From Sulfurimonas sp. (GTDB taxonomy: Bacteria > Campylobacterota > Campylobacteria > Campylobacterales > Sulfurimonadaceae): a stretch of 64,000 nt of DNA. This document shows, piece after piece, positions 1-9,805 of this stretch (within the stretch, counting starts at the first letter, position 1; each line of letters begins with the position of its first letter). A program made the translations under genes and the position numbers. The notes under the pieces were generated by a model that worked only from the letters and a program-made list of their open reading frames with translations, was not told the DNA's origin and did no database searches. The stretch spans positions 1 through 64,000 of the forward strand of contig JAUZSC010000040.1 in the NCBI GenBank assembly GCA_030949825.1. The letters run 5' to 3'.

Positions 1-2097
1 AACTTCATCATTTTCCAAGCAGAAATCCACTAAACCCTCAAATTTGACAATTCTTTTGGATATTAAACCACTTGTTTTAGGGAAATCACCTTTCAAATAT
101 ACTAATGTGGTACCCGAATATAATATTATTTAAGTTTATATTAATGCTTAATTTGCTACAATCTTCGCATGTACATAATTAAAACAATCTCTAAGAGCAA
201 AAAGACTCAACTCAGAACTATTACACTTATAGATTAATGGAATCCATAAGAGTTGGTAAAAAGGTGAAGAAAAGAACTCTCCTTAATTTAGGAAGTGATT
301 TTAATGTAGAACAAGAAGATTGGGCTACTTTATCCAAAAGAGTAGATGAGATTATCAAACAGGCTCCAAGTCTGTTTACACTAGATAAAGATTTAGAAAC
401 AATCGCACAACACTATGCTCTAAAAATCATATCAGCACAAGCAGTAGTAGATACAACTCTTAATGATGAAGATAGATACAAAGAGATAGATACAACTACA
501 ATAAAAAATAGTGATATAAAAGATATAGGTATAGAGAATATACTTTATGAAACAATCAAAGAGTTAAAACTAGATGCTAAACTAAAAGAGTTAGGTTTTA
601 CAAATATTCAATACAATAGTGCTATAGGCACTCTAATAGCAAAGATTGCTAATCCTAGTAGTGAAGCTAAAGCTTATGATTACTTATGTAATACAAGTGC
701 TATTAATGAGCTTATAGGGTGTGATTATAATAAGATATCTTCTAATAGTATCTATAGAATATCCGATAAGCTTTTAGCTCATAAAGATGACTTAGAAAAG
801 CATCTATATACTACCCAAAAAGCAATATTTGAGTATGATGAAACAATAACTCTTTATGACCTTACTAACACATACTTTGAAGGTGGTGTTGAGGGAGTAG
901 AGAAAGCTAAAAGAGGAAGAAGTAAGGAAAAAGAAGTGATGCTAAAATCATTACTCTAGCAGTAATGCTTGATAGTAGTGGGTTTGTAAGAAAGAGTGAG
1001 ATATTTGATGGGAATATTGGTGAAGCCACAACATTTAAAGAGATGTTAGATAAATTGAAAGTTCCTCAAAAAGAAAAAAACCTTTTATCCTCTCATAAAT
1101 CATTATTGATTATGGATGCTGGTATAGCATCGCAGGAGAATATTGATTATCTTATTGAGAATAGCTATGAATACCTAGTTGTCAGCAGAAAACGCAATAA
1201 ACAGTTTGATGAAGAGAAATCAACTCCTGTAAAATTAGATAAAAATGACAATGCTATAGTAAGAGCTATGAAGGTTGTCAATGAAGAAACTAAAGAGACT
1301 GAGTTATTTATACACTCTACTGCTAGAGAGGCTAAAGAGGAAGCTATGCAAAAAGAGTACAAACTCTTTTATAGAGAAGCTACAATATTTAAAAGATGGA
1401 CTCTCTCTCAAAAGAAGAACTAAGGCTTATGATAAGGTGATAGAGACCATAGGAAGGCTCAAAGAGAAATATCCATCTATATCTCAATACTATTCAACTA
1501 CTGTCACTAAAGACCCAGATAGCGATAATGCAATAGATATAACTTGGAGTGAGAAGAAGACACTTGATAATAAAAGTGCTATTAATGGTATCTATTGTCT
1601 TAGAACCAATAACCAAACAATGGATGAGAAGACTCTATGGAAAACATATACAACACTTACTGATTTAGAATCAGTATTTAAGAGTTTAAAGTCTGAATTA
1701 GGATTAAGACCTATATTTCATCAAACACAGACTAGAGTAGATGGGCATCTCTTTATTACTCTTTTAGCTTATAGTATTATCCATACAATAAGGTACAAAC
1801 TTAAACAAAAAGGTATTCACTATAGTTGGGATACGATAAGGCATATTCTGAGAAATCAAAAAGGATTACTACCAGTATGAAGTGTAAAGATGGCTCAACA
1901 CTCTATATACGACAAAGTTCAGAATTAAATGAGAAGCAAAAAGAGATTTATGATGCACTTGAGATTAAATACGGAGCAGGAGATGTTACTAAAACTTTTA
2001 TAGAATAATATAGATGTGGTACAGGTAAAATATTTTAAAAGGCTTTAAAGCCCCGAATATAGGTCTTTTTTAATTTTAGATGATGAAGTTGGGTTAA
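1..2097 (+). mobile_element. IS1634-like insertion sequence, copy A
   Basis: The right end is the terminal repeat ATGATGAAGTTGGGTTAA at about 2080-2097. The left end is its inverse, cut by the window edge: base 1 lies inside TTAACCCAACTTCATCAT, so only about 7 bases are missing. The first 125 bases are the reverse complement of 6355-6475 (copy B) and match the end of copy C at 12185-12314. Copies of the same element at 2171-6481 and 9010-12320 confirm it is a repeated unit of about 2.1 kb. The left flank, and so the target duplication, is not visible. Confidence 0.9.
169..2008 (+). pseudogene. IS1634-family transposase, copy A, split by frameshifts
   Basis: A DDE transposase of about 610 residues when frames are joined, the usual size for IS1634. 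It shows the family's DAGIASQENIDYL stretch and, near the C-terminus, TDLESVFKSLKSELGLRPI and VDGHLFITLLAYSI. The start at 169 (MYIIKTISKSKK) is taken from copy B, where the frame is open. The frame breaks near 213, 928-932, 1350-1354 and 1858-1862, all in A runs. At 1350 and 1858 copy A has five A where copy C has six, so at least these look like base-calling errors or very recent decay. The 928-932 run is five A in all three copies. Confidence 0.88.
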
Positions 2098-2170
2098 GCA
2101 CTTTTAGTGCCTATAAAATTTTCAATGTTACTTTTTGTAAATTTATGAATTTTGATTATCGTAACATCAG
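2098..2170 (-). repeat. Left-end fragment of the IS4-like element
   Basis: These 73 bases are the reverse complement of about 9806-9881, the left end of the complete IS4-like element in copy C. They end at 2170 with the same terminal repeat (GATTATCGTAACATCAG). The other side joins the end of copy A at a shared TTAA. The simplest reading is that copy A inserted into, or recombined with, an IS4-like element that had itself inserted into copy B. The rest of that IS4-like element is not in the window. Confidence 0.85.
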
Positions 2171-2638
2171 TCAGTAAGTGTTGTATATGTTTTCCATAGA
2201 GTCTTCTCATCCATTGTTTGGTTATTGGTTCTAAGACAATAGATACCATTAATAGCACTTTTATTATCAAGTGTCTTCTTCTCACTCCAAGTTATATCTA
2301 TTGCATTATCGCTATCTGGGTCTTTAGTGACAGTAGTTGAATAGTATTGAGATATAGATGGATATTTCTCTTTGAGCCTTCCTATGGTCTCTATCACCTT
2401 ATCATAAGCCTTAGTTCTTCTTTTGAGAGAGAGTCCATCTTTTAAATATTGTAGCTTCTCTATAAAAAGAGTTTGTACTCTTTTTTGCATAGCTTCCTCT
2501 TTAGCCTCTCTAGCAGTAGAGTGTATAAATAACTCAGTCTCTTTAGTTTCTTCATTGACAACCTTCATAGCTCTTACTATAGCATTGTCATTTTTATCTA
2601 ATTTTACAGGAGTTGATTTCTCTTCATCAAACTGTTTA

Positions 2639-3701
2639 AGTGCCTAACCAAAATTAATGTCATATTCTGAACCGAAGCCATCAAGCATTTTTTTAATGTG
2701 CTCATGAAAGTTATCAAATGAGTCCATAGCATTCAAATCCGTCCATGTATATTTCATTTCTCTCCAGAGCATCTCAATAGGATTTAGCTCTGGGGAGTAA
2801 GGTGGCAAGTATAATATATGTAATCCCAACTCTTTCCATTCTTGAAGCTTAGCTTTAAACTTTTTACTAGTGTGAGTTGAGGCGTTATCTAATACACAGA
2901 TAGTTGTTTTTTTAATTTGTTTAGCAAATTCATCAAAAAAACCTATAACAACATCAGTATCAACTTTTCCAGTAAGCATTTTATAAAATACACTTTTTTT
3001 ATCTGTATTAAGAAATCCAAGTACATTAATTCTTTTTGTAAATCTTATTGATGGGATAAGTGCAGGTGTCCCAACTGCCGACCATCTATACGGAATATTT
3101 GAATTAAGTGAAAAACCACTTTCATCATAAAAGGAGAGTTCACAAAGTCCTTCTTTTACCCATTCTCTAAGCATTTTAAGCTGAATAAACTTATCGAAAT
3201 AGTTTTTCCATTTACTATTTTTCATAATGACCTTTTTAGCTCTCTTATAGCTAAGACCAATCTTTCTAAAAATCTTTTTAAAGTTCGTTTGCTTACTTCA
3301 AGAGTAGTGAACTCTTTTTCTAAGGCTAATAGAATCTCATTTACATTATAGTTTTTTATATACATCTTGATTGAAGACTCATGTTTAGCTATTGTTAATT
3401 TAGGCTTTCTCCCTCTACCTGCCAACTCATGAACTGTACTTATATTATCTTGATTAAATCTATCAAACCACCGATAGAGTGTTCTTTGTGAATATCCAAT
3501 TATTTCTACTATTTCTTGAACTTTTTTTCCCTTGATTACTCAATAGAAGTGCTTGAGCTCTCATTCTACTCTTATGTTTTTATTTGTTTTTATAACTTCT
3601 TGTAATTGCTGTATTACTTCTTGTTTTAGGCTTATATATCTCATATATTTCTCTAAGCATTTTTCAATCCAGTTTTATGTCATTAATTTTGGTTAGGCAC
3701 T
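2639..3701 (-). mobile_element. IS630-type insertion sequence inside copy B
   Basis: The ends are near-perfect inverted repeats beginning AGTGCCTAACCAAAATTA at 2639, with the inverse ending at 3701. Both flanks carry a TA dinucleotide (2637-2638 and 3702-3703). The uninterrupted target sequence, CTGTTTATTGCG, is present in copy C near 11115. A duplicated TA target is diagnostic of the IS630/Tc1/mariner superfamily. The element is 1063 bp and carries one transposase. Confidence 0.93.
2644..3644 (-). pseudogene. IS630-family transposase, split by frameshifts
   Basis: Read from ATG at 3644, the joined product is about 330 residues. It has an N-terminal helix-turn-helix (EIIGYSQRTLYRWFDRF), a second DNA-binding segment after GRGRKPK, and a C-terminal DDE domain with YDESGFSL (first Asp), VLDNASTHTSKKF (second Asp) and LPPYSPELNPIEMLWREMK (Glu). 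That is the classic IS630 arrangement. The frame breaks near 3565, in a seven-A run near 3525, and in a short A run near 3285. The last four bases (2641-2643) lie in the terminal repeat, as is common in this family. Confidence 0.85.
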
Positions 3702-4519
3702 TATTGCGTTTTCTGCTGACAACTAGGTATTCATAGCTATTCTCAATAAGATAATCAATATTCTCCTGCGATGCTATACCAGCATCCATAATCAATAATG
3801 ATTTATGAGAGGATAAAAGGTTTTTTTCTTTTGAGGAACTTTCAATTTATCTAACATCTCTTTAAATGTTGTGGCTTCACCAATATTCCCATCAAATATC
3901 TCACTCTTTCTTACAAACCCACTACTATCAAGCATTACTGCTAGAGTAATGATTTTAGCATCACTTCTTTTTCCTTACTTCTTCCTCTTTTAGCTTTCTC
4001 TACTCCCTCAACACCACCTTCAAAGTATGTGTTAGTAAGGTCATAAAGAGTTATTGTTTCATCATACTCAAATATTGCTTTTTGGGTAGTATATAGATGC
4101 TTTTCTAAGTCATCTTTATGAGCTAAAAGCTTATCGGATATTCTATAGATACTATTAGAAGATATCTTATTATAATCACACCCTATAAGCTCATTAATAG
4201 CACTTGTATTACATAAGTAATCATAAGCTTTAGCTTCACTACTAGGATTAGCAATCTTTGCTATTAGAGTGCCTATTGCACTATTGTATTGAATATTTGT
4301 AAAACCTAACTCTTTTAGTTTAGCATCTAGTTTTAACTCTTTGATTGTTTCATAAAGTATATTCTCTATACCTATATCTTTTATATCACTATTTTTTATT
4401 GTAGTTGTATCTATCTCTTTGTATCTATCTTCATCATTAAGAGTTGTATCTACTACTGCTTGTGCTGATATGATTTTTAGAGCATAGTGTTGTGCGATTG
4501 TTTCTAAATCTTTATCTAG

Positions 4520-6089
4520 GAGTCTGTCGGACTCCACTCATCAAATAAAAAGCAATAAAATGCTAAAATAAGAACTAATAAATACAACAAAAAAAGATTT
4601 ATACATGGCAAGAGATTACCTTAGTTCAAACAGACAACAAGCATATTTATTACCACCAAGTATAGATGAGTGGTTACCTAAAGAGCATTTAGCTCGTTTT
4701 ATTGTAGAGATAGTCAAAGAGTTAGATTTATCAAATATTCATAAAGGGTATGGTGGACAAGGTGGCTCTAAAGCTTATAATCCTGAAGTATTATTATCAC
4801 TACTATTTTATGGCTACGCAACAGGAACATTCTCAAGTAGAAAGATAGAGAGAGCCACCTATGATTCTATTGCTTTTCGCTATATTGCTGCTAATACCCA
4901 TCCAGACCATGATACAGTTGCTAACTTTCGTAAACGATTCCTTGTTGAACTAGAATCTCTCTTTGTTCAAATCTTGATGATTGCTAAAGAATCAGGAGTT
5001 CTCAAAGTAGGTAAAGTAAGTCTTGATGGGACAAAGATTAAAGCGAATGCTTCTAAACATAAGGCTCTCAGTTATGCATATATAGAAAAACTGCAAAAAC
5101 AACTTGAAGCAGAAGTAGCAACCCTCATGAAAAAGCACAAGAAGCAGATAATGAGAAACCTGATGATGGTATGAATATTCCTGATGAGTTACTACGAAGG
5201 GAAGATCGCCTTAAAGTAATTAAAGAAGCTAAGTTACAAATAGAGCTAAGAGCCAAAGAGCGTTATGAAAAAGAGAATGCCGAGTATCAAGAAAAGATGG
5301 ATAAGAGGAAAGCCAAAGAGAGTACAACGGGTAAGAAACCAAAAGGAAGAACTCCAAAGCCTCCCACAGCTACTCCATTACCTAAGGATCAAATAAATCT
5401 CACTGATAGTGAATCTCGTATTATGAAAACATCTGGTGGTGGGTTTGAACAGTGCTACAATGCGCAAGCATCAGTAGAACACGATTCAAGATTGATTGTA
5501 CACAAGCATGTCACTCAAAACGCAAACGATAAACAAGAAGTCACCCCAACGCTTAAATGGTTTAAAGAAAACCCTGAGCTTAAACCATCTTCATTCTTAG
5601 CTGATGCTGGTTACTTTAGTGAGCATAACATTCTTCAATGTGAAAATACTAAGATCACACCCTATATTTCTTTCGGTAAAGATTCACATAATCAACCACT
5701 TGAAGAAAGGTTCAAAGCAGAAGAACCACTGCCGGACAATCCTACTTCAGTGGAAAGGATGAAGCATCGACTTCAAACCAAAGAAGGTAAACAAATTTAT
5801 GCAGAGCGTAAAAGTACTGTTGAACCTGTATTTGGTATTATGAAACATGTAATGGGGTTTAGACAGTTCATGCTTAGAGGCTTTGAAAAAGCAAAAGGTG
5901 AATGGAGTTTACTCTGTATAGCATATAACTTGAAGAGGTTACATACTATTAGAGGATAAAAGGAGTTAAGAATAGCGTTGCAATGATGATTAAAGTGTAA
6001 ACTATACTGAAATTTAGACTTATTAGGTATTTTTTTTCAGTTTGGAAGTACATTTAGTTGAATTTAGATTTTAGGAGACCGACAGACTC
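4520..6089 (+). mobile_element. IS1182-type insertion sequence inside copy B
   Basis: The element is bounded by short inverted repeats (GAGTCTGTCGG at 4520 and its inverse ending at 6089). It is flanked by a direct CTAG duplication at 4516-4519 and 6090-6093. The uninterrupted target (TTATCTAGTGTAAAC) is visible in copy C near 11928. Size is 1570 bp with one transposase. It lies opposite in orientation to its host copy. Confidence 0.92.
4605..5959 (+). pseudogene. IS1182-family transposase with one frameshift
   Basis: The two reading frames (4605-5174 and 5171-5959) join to a transposase of about 450 residues. The N-terminal domain has the family pattern LLPPSIDEWLPKEHLARFIV followed by GGSKAYNPEVLLSLLFYGY and DHDTVANFRKRF. 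The DDE core includes VSLDGTKIKANASKHKALSY (first Asp), LADAGYFSEHN (second Asp) and KSTVEPVFGIMKHVMGFRQF (Glu). The break near 5130 is in an AAAAA run; one more A restores MKKAQEADNEKPDDGMNIPD. Probably intact in the organism. Confidence 0.87.
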
Positions 6090-6481
6090 CTAGTGTAAAC
6101 AGACTTGGAGCCTGTTTGATAATCTCATCTACTCTTTTGGATAAAGTAGCCCAATCTTCTTGTTCTACATTAAAATCACTTCCTAAATTAAGGAGAGTTC
6201 TTTTCTTCACCTTTTTACCAACTCTTATGGATTCCATTAATCTATAAGTGTAATAGTTCTGAGTTGAGTCTTTTTTGCTCTTAGAGATTGTTTTAATTAT
6301 GTACATGCGAAGATTGTAGCAAATTAAGCATTAATATAAACTTAAAAAATATTATATTCGGGTACCACATTAGTATATTTGAAAGGTGATTTCCCTAAAA
6401 CAAGTGCTTTAATGTCCAAAAGAATTGTCAAATTTGAGGATTTAGTGGATTTCTGCTTGGAAAATGATGAAGTTGGGTTAA

Positions 6482-6713
6482 CATTGCTATAGCTTTAGTC
6501 CTTATGGAACTTGGTCTCTTTGATGCTTTGGAGAAAATCCTTGGACTGTACTCAAATGTGGCTATTGCGTGGATTTATGCGATTACAGTGGACTTAATTA
6601 TTAACAAGCCATTAGGTCTGAGTCCAAAAATCATTGAGTTTAAACGGGCGTATCTTTATAACTTTATGGAAGTATGGGTATTGCTTCATTTATAGCTACG
6701 AATAAGGTTGTAG
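6482..6713 (+). pseudogene. Fragment of a cytosine/purine-permease-like membrane protein
   Basis: After the end of copy B the sequence reads IAIALVLMELGLFDALEKI, then IAWIYAITVDLIINKPLGLS and KIIEFKRAYLYNF. This resembles the C-terminal transmembrane half of NCS1-type cytosine/purine permeases, where a conserved NPVG/GSM segment follows. Here a frameshift near 6660 is needed to continue to YGSMGIASFIA. The 5' part is missing beyond the IS and the 3' part fuses into EAL-domain sequence. Nonfunctional. The family assignment is from memory and moderate. Confidence 0.5.
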
Positions 6714-6830
6714 GTATGGAAGCACTTTTTAGTTGCAAGTGGATGTGAAAATATTCAAGGCTATTTTTATTCTAAACCTGTACCGGCAGATGCCTTTGAA
6801 AAGATATTAAAAAATGGATTTAATCAGTAG
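6714..6830 (+). pseudogene. C-terminal fragment of an EAL-domain (c-di-GMP phosphodiesterase) protein
   Basis: The frame ending at TAG 6828-6830 encodes SGCENIQGYFYSKPVPADAF followed by EKILKNGF. This is the very conserved last part of EAL domains (the G-x-x-x-QGY-x-x-SKP signature). Everything upstream of about 6714 is missing and replaced by permease-like sequence, so this is a remnant of a deletion fusion. The last 11 bases overlap the end of the convergent gene at 6820-7935. Confidence 0.7.
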
Positions 6831-7935
6831 TATTTTCACAAGCATCTACAAAAGCAGGAAACTGCTGGTAAGCATTTACAACATGAGAAATAGGGACTAA
6901 ATACTTAGGCGCTGAGTGATGGCTGCCCTCAAATCCGAGTATCATAGCTGGAGGCTCGTAAATAATATCGCAAGACTCTAAGGCTTTAAGTGCCTCGGTT
7001 CGTGGGATGATGGCATGAAAAAGATACAGTAATTTATCTATGAGAATGTAGTGCATTCCTAAAGGTGTATCATTTTCTGGCATATGTTTTAAGATTAAGT
7101 TTTTGAGTTTATTGACTGTTTCTTCAGGTACATTGAGTTTTCTTACATCTTCTTTTTTTACATATTTAAAATACTCTTCAAAAGGGTACTGTGGAAGTGT
7201 CTTTAAAATATTTTGAATACGAGAATCTTCTAAATCTAGCCAGTCGATAGATTTCATCATTGTTTTTGCATCATCTTGAAGAGATTCTATGTTTTTGAAA
7301 TAACTTTGACTTTTGAGTCTTAAGCCTGTGATTTCTGCGAGAGAGCCATGAAAGTAACCATAAAACTGCTCACTAGATGAATACTTATATATTTTAGCTG
7401 TTTTTGGATGTCGTAGTTGAAATTCTAGTTGAGGGGATATTTCTATAACTTTATAGGGGTCGTCTATGTCAAAGCTTGTAAAAAAGTCCTTTTCTAAAGC
7501 AGCATCGCTTTTTTTAAAGAGGTATAATTCTTCTCTTTGTAAATATAAATCTAAAACACTATCAAAACCTCGATTCACTTCATCAAGCAAGGCACTTCTT
7601 TTACTTTTAAGTTCTTTAATCTCTTGAAGTAAGCTTCTATGTTGTACAAGTTTTTCTAAATTAGCTTTTTGAGCTAGGGCTACTCTTCCCCGAAATGCTT
7701 GCATCTCATCTTGAGTATAATATTTTTTAAGAAATATTTTCCCCTTAACAGCAAACTTAGATATATAAGTAAAGGCTTCAGTTGAATCGATGCTAAACCA
7801 GACAGCTTCAACAATATCGCCAAGTTTTTTCTGCGTGACTAACTCCTCGGCAACAAGTAAAAGAGGTTTAACCCCAGTAAAAACAGTAGGGCGTATAAAT
7901 GCATCAATAGCTTTATCAATATTTATTTTATTCAT
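6820..7935 (-). CDS. Conserved hypothetical protein, 371 aa
   Basis: I do not recognise the family. The start is set at ATG 7935 (MNKINIDKAIDAFIRPTVF). A longer frame runs upstream to 8160 but lies entirely antisense to the gene at 7988 and is low-complexity, so I rejected it. The protein is soluble, with a charged helical stretch around residues 95-140 (KANLEKLVQHRSLLQEIKEL) likely to be coiled coil, and a conserved-looking C-terminus rich in aromatic residues. It is divergent from 7988-8308 with a 52-bp spacer that must hold both promoters. Confidence 0.7.
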   Translation of the reverse strand: MNKINIDKAIDAFIRPTVFTGVKPLLLVAEELVTQKKLGDIVEAVWFSIDSTEAFTYISKFAVKGKIFLKKYYTQDEMQAFRGRVALAQKANLEKLVQHRSLLQEIKELKSKRSALLDEVNRGFDSVLDLYLQREELYLFKKSDAALEKDFFTSFDIDDPYKVIEISPQLEFQLRHPKTAKIYKYSSSEQFYGYFHGSLAEITGLRLKSQSYFKNIESLQDDAKTMMKSIDWLDLEDSRIQNILKTLPQYPFEEYFKYVKKEDVRKLNVPEETVNKLKNLILKHMPENDTPLGMHYILIDKLLYLFHAIIPRTEALKALESCDIIYEPPAMILGFEGSHHSAPKYLVPISHVVNAYQQFPAFVDACENTTD

Positions 7936-7959
7936 TTCATAGTGTACTTTAATTTTTGC

Positions 7960-7965
7960 TACAAT
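7960..7965 (+). promoter_or_regulatory. Putative -10 box upstream of 7988 gene
   Basis: TACAAT preceded by TGC, an extended -10 type, lies 22 bases before the ATG at 7988. A Shine-Dalgarno-like AAAGGA (7975-7980) follows. The form matches other -10 boxes in this window. No -35 element is evident, as usual in Campylobacterota. Confidence 0.4.
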
Positions 7966-7987
7966 TCGTTTAAAAAAGGAAAACACA

Positions 7988-8308
7988 ATGGCAATAGACA
8001 ATACATTATACGACTCACTCGAAAATACATATAAAAAGATAAAAGAATATTTAGATACTACAAAATTAGGACGAGAACATTCTGCAATGATGATGAAACA
8101 TGAAGCGTTAGCTGATTTGTTAGAGACTTTTGATATCGAAGCTTTAGAAGAGCAGTCCAAGGATATCGATACACTTCACGCTCAGCTTGATGCCATAACA
8201 GTAGTCTCTGTACAAATTGTGAAAGATCTTGAAGCTGTTGATAGTGCGCTTAAAGTTACAAATGGATTGGATGAAGTGTTTTTAAAAATTACTAATATAA
8301 AGGTATAA
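7988..8308 (+). CDS. Small helical hypothetical protein, 106 aa
   Basis: Acidic, almost entirely helical protein without signal peptide or membrane segment. Heptad-like spacing in residues 40-95 (LADLLETFDIEALEEQSKDI and onward) suggests a coiled coil. The family is not recognised. The start has a good upstream AAAGGA at 8 bases. It is followed 47 bases later by the GDSL esterase gene, probably co-transcribed. An adaptor or structural role is only a guess. Confidence 0.7.
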   Translation: MAIDNTLYDSLENTYKKIKEYLDTTKLGREHSAMMMKHEALADLLETFDIEALEEQSKDIDTLHAQLDAITVVSVQIVKDLEAVDSALKVTNGLDEVFLKITNIKV

Positions 8309-8355
8309 ATGCAGGAAAATCAAATGTATAAACAGCGATTGAAAATAGAAAGTAA

Positions 8356-8968
8356 ATGAATAAAATAACACTTCTAGCTATTTTAACATTAATAATCATT
8401 GTGATTTTAGTTCTTATGAAAGAAAATACTAAAGACTCAAAAGATATTCTACTCAAGGAGAACAGTGTGATACTTGCGTTTGGAGATAGCTTAACATATG
8501 GTTTTGGAGCTGATAATGACTTTAGTTATCCAAAAATAATGCAAAAAAAGACAGGTCTGAAAATCATAAATGCGGGTGTCAATGGAGAACTTTCATCTGA
8601 AGGTTTACTTCGTCTACCACAGCTACTAGAGCATAAACCAGACTTAGTAATTCTTTGCCATGGCGGTAATGATATTTTACAAAACTCTTCTTCTGTTTTA
8701 CTCAAAGAGAATTTAATTCAAATGATACAACTTATAAAACAAAGTGGGGTAAAAGTATTACTTGTAGGTGTTCCTAACTTTGACATTTTTGGTTTTGGGG
8801 TGAATGAGGTTTACGCAGAGGTGGCAGATGCAACAGGTGTTCTTTATGAAAAAAGAAGTATTAACAAGCATTGCACAAAGTAGATCTTTAAAAAGTGACT
8901 ATGTCCATCCAAATGCAAAGGGCTATACCGTGATGGCCGATGCTTTTATTAAAATATTAGAGATATAA
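8356..8968 (+). CDS. TesA-like GDSL/SGNH esterase, one frameshift
   Basis: An SGNH-fold hydrolase related to the multifunctional thioesterase/arylesterase TesA. An N-terminal hydrophobic segment (about residues 5-21) is a signal anchor, placing it in the periplasm. Block I is FGDSLTYGFG (nucleophile Ser about 45). Block III is GGNDI (about 95-99). Block V, DYVHPNAKGY, supplies the catalytic Asp and His and is reached only after a one-base shift in the six-A run at 8849-8854, where five A restore the frame. Joined length about 204 residues is normal for the family. The shift is probably a base-calling error. Confidence 0.8.
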
Positions 8969-8978
8969 AGGTTATAGT

Positions 8979-9009
8979 ATGCTCGCAGATGAAGTAACAA
9001 AAGAAAATT
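8979..9009 (+). pseudogene. 5' stub of an unknown gene cut by IS copy C
   Basis: An ATG at 8979 starts MLADEVTKEN, ten bases after the esterase stop and in operon-like spacing. The reading frame then enters the terminal repeat of IS copy C at 9010. The remainder of the gene is not found on the other side of the IS, where a transposase remnant follows instead. Identity cannot be told from ten residues. Confidence 0.45.
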
Positions 9010-9805
9010 TAACCCAACTTCATCATCCAAAATTAAAAAAGACCTATATTCAGGGCTTTAAAGCCTTTTAAAATATTTTACCTGTACCACATCTATATTA
9101 TTCTATAAAAGTTTTAGTAACATCTCCTGCTCCGTATTTAATCTCAAGTGCATCATAAATCTCTTTTTGCTTCTCATTTAATTCTGAACTTTGTCGTATA
9201 TAGAGTGTTGAGCCATCTTTACACTTCATACTGGTAGTAATCCTTTTTTGATTTCTCAGAATATGCCTTATCGTATCCCAACTATAGTGAATACCTTTTT
9301 GTTTAAGTTTGTACCTTATTGTATGGATAATACTATAAGCTAAAAGAGTAATAAAGAGATGCCCATCTACTCTAGTCTGTGTTTGATGAAATATAGGTCT
9401 TAATCCTAATTCAGACTTTAAACTCTTAAATACTGATTCTAAATCAGTAAGTGTTGTATATGTTTTCCATAGAGTCTTCTCATCCATTGTTTGGTTATTG
9501 GTTCTAAGACAATAGATACCATTAATAGCACTTTTATTATCAAGTGTCTTCTTCTCACTCCAAGTTATATCTATTGCATTATCGCTATCTGGGTCTTTAG
9601 TGACAGTAGTTGAATAGTATTGAGATATAGATGGATATTTCTCTTTGAGCCTTCCTATGGTCTCTATCACCTTATCATAAGCCTTAGTTCTTCTTTTGAG
9701 AGAGAGTCCATCTTTTAAATATTGTAGCTTCTCTATAAAAAGAGTTTGTACTCTTTTTTGCATAGCTTCCTCTTTAGCCTCTCTAGCAGTAGAGTGTATA
9801 AATAA

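Larger units (their letters stand above)
2171..6306 (-). pseudogene. IS1634-family transposase, copy B, disrupted
   Basis: The coding parts are 6064-6306 (N-terminus from MYIIKTISKSKK, open in this copy), 3941-4519 (middle), 3704-3940, and 2171-2638 (to TYTTLTD). It is broken by two foreign elements, lacks its C-terminal third, and has frameshifts in homopolymers, including a four-A run near 3834 where copy A has five. It cannot make an active transposase. Its value is as a reference: its A-run lengths at the N-terminus and near 2480 restore the frame lost in copy A. Confidence 0.85.
2171..6481 (-). mobile_element. IS1634-like insertion sequence, copy B, 3'-truncated and interrupted twice
   Basis: This copy runs on the minus strand and ends at 6481 with the GATGAAGTTGGGTTAA repeat. 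Element sequence occupies 2171-2638, 3702-4519 and 6090-6481. The two gaps are an IS630-type element (2639-3701) and an IS1182-type element (4520-6089), each flanked by a short target duplication. The transposase 3' part, beyond the codons for TYTTLTD, is absent. There the copy meets the IS4-like fragment at 2170, so the missing part was separated by that insertion and should lie left of the window or be lost. Confidence 0.88.

Noticed and set aside
7936..8160. N-terminal extension of the 371-aa gene up to 8160
   Set aside because: It is fully antisense to the better-supported gene at 7988-8308, is Ser-rich and low-complexity, and has no ribosome-binding site.
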